A stretch of 51,747 nucleotides of DNA from Methylobacterium sp. GXS13 (GTDB taxonomy: Bacteria; Pseudomonadota; Alphaproteobacteria; Rhizobiales; Beijerinckiaceae): NCBI RefSeq assembly GCF_001455965.1, contig NZ_LKKO01000043.1:1-51747 (forward strand), in the 5' to 3' direction. A model generated the notes under the pieces. The model ran no database searches, was not told the origin of the DNA, and saw only the letters and a list, made by a program, of their open reading frames with translations. Shown one piece after another: positions 15,893-22,197 of this stretch. How positions within the stretch are numbered: the stretch's first letter is position 1; each line of letters opens with the position of its first letter. Position numbers and translations under genes: made by a program.

Positions 15893-16216
15893 ATGAGGGC
15901 GACCGTGACCGGGTGCTCCGTCGAGCACGCGATGCACCTGCTCGGCGGCCGCTGGCGCCTGCTGCTGGTGTCCTACCTGATCGACGGCCCGAAGCGCTTC
16001 AACGAACTCCGGCGCGACCTGCCGGGCATCTCGCCGCGGATGCTGACCCTGGACCTGCGCGCCCTCGAATCCGCCGGCCTGATCAGTCGGACCGTCTATC
16101 CGACGACGCCGGTGAAGGTGGCATATGCCCTGACCGAGGACGGGATGCGGCTGAAGACCGTGGTGTCCGTCGTCCAGGAATTCGGCCTGTGGTTGAAGCA
16201 GCGCGACGCGGCCTGA
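15893..16216 (+). CDS. HxlR family transcriptional regulator
   Basis: A 107-residue MarR-like winged-helix regulator of the HxlR group: CSVEHAMHLLGGRWRLLLVSYLIDGPKRFNELRRDLPGISPRMLT is diagnostic. A cysteine near the N terminus (C8) is at the place used for redox or electrophile sensing in some relatives. The gene is divergent from a glutathione S-transferase with 150 bp between the starts, which suggests control of that detoxification gene. The AT-richer stretch just before its ATG is the likely promoter. Confidence 0.92.
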   Translation: MRATVTGCSVEHAMHLLGGRWRLLLVSYLIDGPKRFNELRRDLPGISPRMLTLDLRALESAGLISRTVYPTTPVKVAYALTEDGMRLKTVVSVVQEFGLWLKQRDAA

Positions 16217-16251
16217 GCGGTTCCATCCGCCTCCCATCCTGTCCGGTGCGG

Positions 16252-16878
16252 TCAATGCAGGGATTGGTTCGCCGGCGCGCGCTGCCGGTCCGCAAGATGT
16301 TTGCCGATTTCGAGAAGCAGGGTCTCCGTCAGCGTGACGATGCGGGTATCGCCCAGGTCCGAGACGGCGTTGTGCAGGGACAGGCACAGGTCGGCGGTCT
16401 TGTTCAGGGCATCCTCGATCGTGTTGCCGTCCCGGGTCGCGAAGGCGATGCCGGCGGCCTTGCTGTCCGAGATCTCGACGACGACGCCTCGCCCCGTGGT
16501 CGGCCGGCCATTCTCGTCCAGGTAGAAATGGCCGCGGGTAAAGACCCAGCGCAGCCGCCCGTCCGGGGAGCAGACCCGGTACTCCGCGGTATAGGAGCTG
16601 CCGGATTGCACGCAGTCCAAGATAACCTGCGAGATATGCGCCTGATCGTCGTGATGGACGGCCCGCATGATCTCGGCGAGGCTGACGCCGGCTCGCGACC
16701 GGGCCGGGCTGATGTTGAACAGCAACGCCGTGACCGGATCGGCCCGGGCGTCGTCGTTGGGGATATCCCACATCCAGAAGCCGACGCCGCCGGATGCTTC
16801 GAGCGCCGCGATTAGTGCCGCCTCGGAGACGACATCGTCCGAATGGTCCACCTGGATATCCCCCGATATCGGTATCAC
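16252..16878 (-). CDS. Single PAS domain protein
   Basis: A 208-residue protein with one PAS fold of the type found in front of sensor kinases (residues about 25-140: GVGFWMWDIPNDDARADP, then EYRVCSPDGRLRWVFTRGHFYLDENGRP). A helical C-terminal segment of about 65 residues (ALNKTADLCLSLHNAVSDLGDTRIV) follows, without a kinase, cyclase or DNA-binding domain. It probably senses a ligand or redox state and acts through protein contacts. The start is GTG (16878); its leader can form a hairpin (16887-16914). It is convergent with the HxlR gene. Confidence 0.85.
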   Translation of the reverse strand: MIPISGDIQVDHSDDVVSEAALIAALEASGGVGFWMWDIPNDDARADPVTALLFNISPARSRAGVSLAEIMRAVHHDDQAHISQVILDCVQSGSSYTAEYRVCSPDGRLRWVFTRGHFYLDENGRPTTGRGVVVEISDSKAAGIAFATRDGNTIEDALNKTADLCLSLHNAVSDLGDTRIVTLTETLLLEIGKHLADRQRAPANQSLH

Positions 16879-16886
16879 GCTTTTTC

Positions 16887-16914
16887 GCCATGCCGGTTAC
16901 TGGATCGGCATGGC
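16887..16914 (-). promoter_or_regulatory. Leader hairpin or operator before the PAS gene
   Basis: A perfect 9-bp inverted repeat GCCATGCCG/CGGCATGGC with a ten-base spacer lies 9-36 bases before the GTG start. It could fold in the mRNA leader near the ribosome binding site or bind a dimeric regulator; there is no direct evidence for either. Confidence 0.4.
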
Positions 16915-17226
16915 CAATCTGGCGGGATGTATCAGAAATCGACGGTCGAATAGAGCGCTGTGGCAACAGCCGGGCCGGGTCCGCGTGCGGCGGGACACAT
17001 CCGGATCCGACGATCGGCGGGTCGCCGCAGGGCCATCGCGCGGTCGCGGATCCCATCGACCCGACGGCCTTGAGACAGGCGTGATTCGTGCGGGTCCGGC
17101 TCCCCGCCGCCGAGGCTGTGGCCGATACCTGTGGACCACACAAAGTACCGATAGATTTGCCTTTCAGAATCCAAACCTTTATAAAACAGCTCAATTCGCT
17201 TCAAAAAAATGAATTTAGGCTAGATC
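16915..17226. other. Intergenic region between PAS gene and membrane/coiled-coil gene
   Basis: I see no credible gene here. The last 80 bases before the plus-strand gene become clearly AT-richer (for example CCTTTATAAAACAGC), fitting a promoter and leader for it. The rest is GC-rich with only weak shadow frames. Confidence 0.5.
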
Positions 17227-17775
17227 ATGTCGGGACTGCGATACATTCTTCTCGGATGCTCGGCTCTATCGCTGGCTGTCGTGTTGGTCTTCTGGACCGT
17301 GAGCGGGCATGCGGGGGATCTGACCGTGTTTTTGGTGATGGCGTTTCTGGTCGCCAACAGCATCTATCTTCTGTTTTCCCAGCCAACATTGAAAGCGAGT
17401 TCCGTGTTCGACCGTGCAGCCACAGGGCTTGCTTTCGCCTCGCTCGAACTGCAGCACCAGGCCAAGGAGGCCAAGGTCCGGGAAGCCGAAGCCGAGCGGA
17501 TTCGGGCGCAAGAGGCGGAGCAGAACACATCAAAACTGCGAGCGGCCGAGGAATTCATCAGCTACGTGCGCCAGAACCCGCTCATGCGGGGGCGGCAGGC
17601 GGTGGAGATCAAGCAGATCACGCTGCTCAGCGACCCGAAAAGCATCACGCTTCCGGCCCTCGAACTACCCCGTCCCGCTCCGACGGAGCTGAATGGCCGG
17701 CACCACGCCGACCCGGTTACCCCGATCACGCCTCAGCCGCCGCCGCCCGGTGCGATGCCGCGGCTCGAGAACTAA
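17227..17775 (+). CDS. Hypothetical membrane protein with coiled coil
   Basis: I do not recognise a family for this 182-residue protein. Two hydrophobic segments at residues about 5-27 and 32-50 should span the inner membrane as a hairpin, with the rest cytoplasmic. Residues about 70-115 are rich in Ala, Glu, Lys and Gln with heptad-like spacing (LELQHQAKEAKVREAEAERIRAQEAEQ), a clear coiled coil. The C-terminal 50 residues are Pro-rich and probably disordered. It may be a scaffold or anchoring protein; there are no informative neighbours. Confidence 0.75.
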   Translation: MSGLRYILLGCSALSLAVVLVFWTVSGHAGDLTVFLVMAFLVANSIYLLFSQPTLKASSVFDRAATGLAFASLELQHQAKEAKVREAEAERIRAQEAEQNTSKLRAAEEFISYVRQNPLMRGRQAVEIKQITLLSDPKSITLPALELPRPAPTELNGRHHADPVTPITPQPPPPGAMPRLEN

Positions 17776-18231
17776 GCGCGCGCCCTGCGACCCTGCCGGT
17801 CGCAGACGTGAACACCGATGTCTCCTCGATCGCGGCAGCGCCAGGGGTCGTCATGACGCTTGCAGAACCTTTGCGGGTCTTCGCGTTTGGCGGGTCGCAC
17901 GCGCTCTGTAGGGAGTAGCCGGTCGCGAGCAGCTTGCGGCCCGCCGGCGCCGTATCGATCACCAGCGCGCGATTCGGGTCGGTGCCGTCGTCGAGGATCC
18001 GGTGCGACTTGACGAGCCGGATGGAGCAGACGGCGTCATCGTCCCCCGCCCCCAGGATGAGATCGCCGGGGCGCTGCTCCACGCCGCAATCGGCCTTCTC
18101 GGTCGCCAGCACCGTGGCCACCGGGTCACGGTAGCCGTGCCAGGCCACGGTGGGTGCGGCGGCTTGCCCCGCCCCGCGGAGGCCAACGCGCCGGTGGTGA
18201 GGACGACGAAGAGCGGCCACCGCACGCGCAT
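17726..18231 (-). pseudogene. Secreted protein gene broken by a frameshift near 18167-18175
   Basis: The ATG at 18231 opens a convincing signal peptide (MRVRWPLFVVLTTGALASAG). Directly after it the same frame turns into Pro/Arg/Ser/Trp-rich shadow sequence, while the neighbouring frame turns into plausible protein (QAAAPTVAWHGYRDPVATV, then GDLILGAGDDDAVCSIRLVKS). Adding one G in the runs of four G at 18167-18175 would join the two parts as ...ASAGAGQAAAPTV. The mature part has three cysteines and I recognise no family. It is either a real one-base deletion or a sequencing error in a homopolymer. The C-terminal end overlaps the convergent gene and may be shorter than drawn. Confidence 0.6.
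17786..17804 (+). terminator. Hairpin after the membrane/coiled-coil gene
   Basis: A perfect 7-bp stem TGCGACC/GGTCGCA with a five-base loop starts ten bases after the stop. No T run follows, so terminator function is only likely. Confidence 0.5.
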
Positions 18232-18240
18232 CAACGGAAT

Positions 18241-18631
18241 ATCCGGTCGTCGTCACGCCGCCCGACACGCCGATCTGCCATGGCGACCACCCGGCCTTGC
18301 GCGGATCGTGTGCGCCCGTGATCCGCCCGTCAGGGCGATTCGAGCTCAGATGCTTCGCCGCGTTGCGCGCTTGCTTACGCGGATCGCACAGGTCCTGTCC
18401 GGCGGCGGCGATTTGTGCCGTGGCACGCCTTGCCCCGTCCGGTGCCCCTGCCGCCACCTGTCCCGGCCGTCCGGGCGAGCGCCGCTCTCCCGTTTCCGAT
18501 GTCTCCTCGGCCACGGTGGAACCAACTTGGCGGTCCGCGGCTTCTTGAGCGGGTTCCGGGAAGGATTTGCTCCTCTCACGGCTCCGAGGAAAACAACCGC
18601 CCTCGACGGCGGATATGAGAGGAAATATCCT
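18241..18631. other. Intergenic region ahead of the Met/Arg/His-rich protein gene
   Basis: No gene could be supported. All open frames here have shadow-like composition. The final 20 bases carry the ribosome binding site (GAGAGGAAA) of the gene starting at 18632. A 13-base string, CGATGTCTCCTCG, occurs both here and near 17819, of unknown meaning. Confidence 0.5.
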
Positions 18632-18895
18632 TTGCGCACCACGCTCATCACCGCAGCCCTGCTCGCTGCCTTCGGCGCCGCCGTCGCGTCGCCCGCATCC
18701 GCCGCGCCGATCGCTCCCGGTGCCGTCGCCGCCCCGGCCGACATCGTCTCGACCGTCCAGATGGACCGTATGGAGCGCCGCATGGAGCGTCGCCACATGG
18801 AGCGCCGGATGATGCGGCGTCACATGGAGCATCGCATGATGCACCGTCACATGCGCCACCGCATGATGCGCCGCGAGATGATGCACCGCATGTAG
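18632..18895 (+). CDS. Small secreted protein with Met/Arg/His-only repeat tail
   Basis: An 87-residue protein starting at TTG, seven bases after AGAGGA, with a clear signal peptide (TTLITAALLAAFGAAVASPASAA). A short Ala/Pro/Val linker follows, then the last 44 residues consist only of Met (15), Arg (16), His (7), Glu (5) and one Asp. The end is built from nine-residue units: MMRRHMEHR, MMHRHMRHR, MMRREMMHR. Methionine and histidine clusters bind Cu(I), Cu(II) or Ag in known periplasmic proteins, so a metal-binding or polyanion-binding role in the periplasm is possible but inferred. It is convergent with a TonB receptor gene and they share a terminator hairpin. Confidence 0.75.
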   Translation: MRTTLITAALLAAFGAAVASPASAAPIAPGAVAAPADIVSTVQMDRMERRMERRHMERRMMRRHMEHRMMHRHMRHRMMRREMMHRM

Positions 18896-18905
18896 TCGAT
18901 CGACT

Positions 18906-18937
18906 GGCCCCCGCCGGCAGACGCGTCGGCGGGGGCC
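18906..18937. terminator. Bidirectional terminator hairpin
   Basis: A perfect 11-bp stem GGCCCCCGCCG/CGGCGGGGGCC with a ten-base loop fills the gap between two convergent genes (stops at 18895 and 18948). There is no strong T run on either side; it serves both directions by position. Confidence 0.75.
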
Positions 18938-18947
18938 TGGCTCTGCT

Positions 18948-21176
18948 TCAGAAATCCGCCGAGAGGGATGCCAGGAACGTCCGCGGCATGCCGTAGGTCA
19001 GAATGCTCGATCCTGCGGAACTCCAGTATCGTTTGCCGGCCGCGTTCTCGACGTTGAAGCGGGCCGTCAGCGGCGTTCCGTTCGCCGTGAAGCTGTAGCG
19101 GACGCCGAGATCGAGGCGCGTCCAGTCCGGGATCTTCTGCGTGTTCGCCTGATCGTAGTACTGGGCGGACGTGTAGATCACGCGCCCGGTCAGGGTCATG
19201 CCGCGCAGCATCCAGGCCGGCAGATCCACCTCGCCGCCGAGATTGGCCTGCACGTTGGGCACGCCGGGCGCGACGTGGCCGTCGAAGCGGCCCGCCTCCG
19301 TCTTCACCAGGCGGCCATCCGACAGGGTCAGGCCGCCCAGCACGCGAAACCCCTCGGCCGGCGCGCCGAAGACGTTCAGGTCGATGCCCTGATTGCGCTG
19401 CTCGCCGTTCAGCCCGAAGATCTGCGTCTTCGGGTCGAGAATCCCGGATGGCTGCGTGATCTCGAAGAACGCCAGGGTGAGCCCGACCGGGTCGAGATCG
19501 AGCTTGGCCCCCGTCTCGATCTGGCTCGTCACCACGGGCGGGAATACCGTTCCGGCATTGCGTGCGAGGTCGGGGACATCCGGCCCGAAGCCGAAACCTT
19601 CCGCGTAGCTGGCGTAGAGCGACAGCCGATCCCACGGCTTGACGATCAGCGCCGCCACCGGGGTCGAGGCCGGCTTGTCGTAGCGCGATGAGAAGAGGCC
19701 ATTTGGCAGGATCGTGTCGCGTTGCGCGTTCTGGAAACGGCTGCCGGCGATGAGTTGGATGCGCCCGTCGAGGACGGACGCGGTGTCGGTGACGGCCAGA
19801 CCGTCCAATCCGGACTGGGTCGTCAGCTGAAGCGGGGGCCTTGTCCGGTATGGGCGCGGGACGATGACTGGAACGTAGAGTGACGACGTGAATCGTGGGC
19901 CGGATGCGGAAGAGGACGGCTCCCGCGCCTCGTAATGCGTGGCGACGACCGCCACCGCATGATCGATCGGGCCGGTCTGGAAGTGGCCCCTCAGGCCGGT
20001 CTCGCCCGACCACTGGCCGTTCTTGACGGATATGGTTGTCGCTTGTTGCGACAGCGTGCCGGACGCGCGTGTGATGCTGCTGCGCGTGGTGAAGAAATCG
20101 CGTTGCGTCGCCGAACCGCCGACGGCGCCGAACAACGCGATGTCCGGCGTAATGTCGAATTCCGCCCGCAGGACGGCGAACTTCTGATCAATGTTCGAGC
20201 GCTCCCATGGTTGCTGCACGTTGCGGCTCAGGCGTGGCGCGCGCGGGATCCGGACTCCCGGAAGAACAGAGAGGCCCGAACTTTGGGCGTCCAGGTCGAG
20301 GTGCTGGTAGCCGGCATCGAGGCTGAGGCGGAGCGCGTCGCCGCGGAGATCAAGGCCCAGCGTCAGGGCGCCGAGGTTCTGGTTCTGGCGATCGATCGGG
20401 GTCGGCCCGTCGCGGTAGACGCCGTTGATCCGGACGCCGACGGCGTTGCCTTCTCCGAAGCGACGGCCGACATCGAACGTCCCGCCGACATTGCCGCGCG
20501 AGAGGTATTGCGCCGTGACGCGCGTCAGGGGCGTCTCGGTTGCGCGCTTGGGGACGAGGTTGACCACGCCCACGGCGCTGCCCGAGGGCGGGAAGCCGTA
20601 TAGGAACGAGCCGGGCCCGCTCAGGACCTCGACGCGCTCGATGCCCTCGATCGCCGGCCGGTAGACGCTCGCGATGCCGTACAGACCGTCGAATGCCGTA
20701 TCTCTCGAGATGACGACGAATCCGCGGATGAAAAGGTTCTGTTGTGAGCCGTAGGGCGGCTGTTGTTCGCGGACGGAGGCGTTGTTCGCCAGGACGTCGC
20801 CGACCGTCAGTGCCTGCTGGTTGCGGATCAACTCCGCGGTGTAGTTCGATTGTGTGAACGGCAGGTCGAACACGCTGCGATTGCCGAGGAAGCCGGCACG
20901 GCCGCCGCTCGCGACTTGCCCGCCGGCGAACGGGGCCGGGGGCTGTCCGATCGTACCGATCGGCGGCGGCGAGCCGGGATCCGGAGCAGTTCCGCCGTGG
21001 GACTCCACCGAAAGTTCGTCGAGCAGCATCGCCGGCTGTGCCGCTGCAGCTTGGCTCATCACGGCCATCGATACTGCTGTCAGCAAGACTTGGATGAAAG
21101 GACCGCGGTCCGACGGAGCTCGATGACTCCGTTTTTGATCGAATAATTTGTATAAACTCAAATATTGTTTGGTCAT
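18948..21176 (-). CDS. TonB-dependent siderophore receptor
   Basis: A 742-residue outer-membrane receptor for a ferric siderophore or similar ligand. A signal peptide (IQVLLTAVSMAVMSQAAAAQPA) is followed by a plug domain (LTVGDVLANNASVREQQPPYGSQQNLFIRGF, then IEGIERVEVLSGPGSFLYG) and a 22-strand-type barrel ending in a terminal aromatic (LASLSADF), as needed for assembly. The ATG at 21176 is preferred because it precedes the signal peptide by the usual distance; the frame extends 24 codons further, through a hairpin. The upstream region is strikingly AT-rich. No adjacent siderophore transporter is seen. Confidence 0.9.
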   Translation of the reverse strand: MTKQYLSLYKLFDQKRSHRAPSDRGPFIQVLLTAVSMAVMSQAAAAQPAMLLDELSVESHGGTAPDPGSPPPIGTIGQPPAPFAGGQVASGGRAGFLGNRSVFDLPFTQSNYTAELIRNQQALTVGDVLANNASVREQQPPYGSQQNLFIRGFVVISRDTAFDGLYGIASVYRPAIEGIERVEVLSGPGSFLYGFPPSGSAVGVVNLVPKRATETPLTRVTAQYLSRGNVGGTFDVGRRFGEGNAVGVRINGVYRDGPTPIDRQNQNLGALTLGLDLRGDALRLSLDAGYQHLDLDAQSSGLSVLPGVRIPRAPRLSRNVQQPWERSNIDQKFAVLRAEFDITPDIALFGAVGGSATQRDFFTTRSSITRASGTLSQQATTISVKNGQWSGETGLRGHFQTGPIDHAVAVVATHYEAREPSSSASGPRFTSSLYVPVIVPRPYRTRPPLQLTTQSGLDGLAVTDTASVLDGRIQLIAGSRFQNAQRDTILPNGLFSSRYDKPASTPVAALIVKPWDRLSLYASYAEGFGFGPDVPDLARNAGTVFPPVVTSQIETGAKLDLDPVGLTLAFFEITQPSGILDPKTQIFGLNGEQRNQGIDLNVFGAPAEGFRVLGGLTLSDGRLVKTEAGRFDGHVAPGVPNVQANLGGEVDLPAWMLRGMTLTGRVIYTSAQYYDQANTQKIPDWTRLDLGVRYSFTANGTPLTARFNVENAAGKRYWSSAGSSILTYGMPRTFLASLSADF

Positions 21177-21193
21177 TCTATCGACGCATCCCG

Positions 21194-21215
21194 CGCACGA
21201 AGACTTTTTCGTGCG
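21194..21215 (-). promoter_or_regulatory. Leader hairpin before TonB receptor gene
   Basis: A perfect 8-bp inverted repeat CGCACGAA/TTCGTGCG with a six-base loop lies 18-39 bases ahead of the chosen ATG. It could fold in the mRNA leader close to the ribosome binding site. Confidence 0.4.
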
Positions 21216-21251
21216 TCGTTCGCTTATAAGGCGCGCAATAAAATCCAAAAT

Positions 21252-21270
21252 CTCAAGTCATTGATTTGAG
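21252..21270. promoter_or_regulatory. Palindromic candidate operator upstream of TonB receptor
   Basis: The 19-mer CTCAAGTCATTGATTTGAG is an almost perfect palindrome (outer arms CTCAA/TTGAG). It lies about 75 bases upstream of the receptor ATG, in a suitable place for a dimeric regulator. It does not match an iron box that I recognise. Confidence 0.4.
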
Positions 21271-21390
21271 TGATTGCAATTTATGTTGCGGCGGCATCTA
21301 CGTTATTGCCAAATCAAGATATAATCATCGAAATTTTACGATAAAATATTTAAAGATCTCATGCAGAAAATGAGCACAAAATAAATTGGT

Positions 21391-21407
21391 GTAAAAAATA
21401 TTTTTAC
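21391..21407. promoter_or_regulatory. AT-only palindrome, candidate operator
   Basis: GTAAAAA-ATA-TTTTTAC has perfect 7-base arms around a three-base centre, at the right edge of the AT-rich block. It could be an operator, or curved DNA bound by a nucleoid protein. Confidence 0.35.
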
Positions 21408-21768
21408 TGAGGCATGTCTGTGGACATTTCGCTGGGACACCTTTTTCTCCGACTGACGAGGCGGCGGATTTCGTCAGCGCCGGCATATGGAGCGCCAGTG
21501 GCGGCCATCCGGGTACGCCCGAGCTTCGGCGCAAGCGCCGGCTTCAGAGCGATCCGACCGGGATGGCCGATGGTTGGGCCGTTCGCACGCACGCTGTTCA
21601 GTCCAAGGCTCCGACGCGCTGAATGGACATCCCGCGAACGGGCGCCCCCGCGCTCTCGGGGCGACCCGCGGATGGGTTTTCCGCGCTACGCGTCTCGACC
21701 GGCAGGCCGAGCCGATCGAACCATCTGGGCCGCAACGCGTTTCAAGCCTCCGGTAGGAGACAGGTACG

Positions 21769-22089
21769 ATGAAAGCGTTTTTGGCAGCGGTCGCCGTCGG
21801 TTTCGGCGTGATGTCCGCGCTCGGGCCGGCTCTGGCTCAACGCGGCCCCGATTACGGCTATGGCGATCGGGATTACGGCGGCCGGGATCGCGATGACGAT
21901 TACCGGGGCCGCGACCGCGGCTATCGGGACCGCGGCTACGGCGAGCGCGCCTATGGCGGCTTCGACGAGCGCGAGTATCTGCGCTGCAACCCCGATGTCC
22001 GCCGGGCGATCGCGAACGGCCAGATGGAATCCGGCGCGGCCCATTACCGGACCTTCGGCCGCCGCGAGGGCCGTCGCCTGAGCTGCTGA
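21769..22089 (+). CDS. Secreted RDYG-rich protein with NPDV/EGR motif
   Basis: A 106-residue protein with a signal peptide (MKAFLAAVAVGFGVMSALGPALA). A low-complexity middle (residues 25-65) of repeated Asp-Arg-Tyr-Gly units such as YGDRDYGGRDRDDDYRGRDR comes next, and then a compact C terminus, EYLRCNPDVRRAIANGQ followed by ESGAAHYRTFGRREGR. That last pattern (NPDV..A...G...SG..HY..FGR.EGR) recurs in otherwise unrelated bacterial proteins, in my recollection; its role is unknown. Two cysteines could form a disulfide. A good ribosome binding site precedes the ATG, and a hairpin follows. Confidence 0.8.
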   Translation: MKAFLAAVAVGFGVMSALGPALAQRGPDYGYGDRDYGGRDRDDDYRGRDRGYRDRGYGERAYGGFDEREYLRCNPDVRRAIANGQMESGAAHYRTFGRREGRRLSC

Positions 22090-22117
22090 TACGCCGCGCG
22101 CATCGCCCCGAAAGGCG

Positions 22118-22142
22118 GCCTCCGGCTTTCGGACATACGACG
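22118..22142 (+). terminator. Hairpin after the RDYG-rich protein gene
   Basis: A 7-bp stem CCGAAAG/CTTTCGG encloses an eleven-base GC-rich loop, about 30 bases after the stop. There is no T run, so it is only a probable terminator. Confidence 0.45.
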
Positions 22143-22197
22143 ATGGGGACGAGACGGACAGCGCGTCGTGCCGGTTTTCGATATCCCGGCCGATGCG

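Larger units (their letters stand above)
21177..21768. other. AT-rich regulatory region between TonB receptor and RDYG-rich protein genes
   Basis: From about 21130 to 21410 the base composition drops far below that of the rest of the window, then rises again abruptly. The stretch contains three inverted repeats (listed separately) but no credible gene. The right-hand part (21430-21768) is GC-rich, with weak frames of shadow composition only; its last 15 bases hold a ribosome binding site (AGGAGA) for the next gene. The composition suggests a transferred segment or an unusually complex promoter. Confidence 0.6.

Noticed and set aside
17232..18886. Minus-strand open frame through 18886 starting with a His/Ala-rich stretch
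   Set aside because: The His-rich beginning is only the antisense of the Met/Arg/His repeat gene, which has a signal peptide and ribosome binding site on the plus strand. Only the part below about 18175 was kept, as the second half of a frameshifted gene.
21404..21592. Small minus-strand frame of 62 codons next to the AT-rich island
   Set aside because: There is no ribosome binding site, no recognisable family and a composition like non-coding DNA; it was left out.
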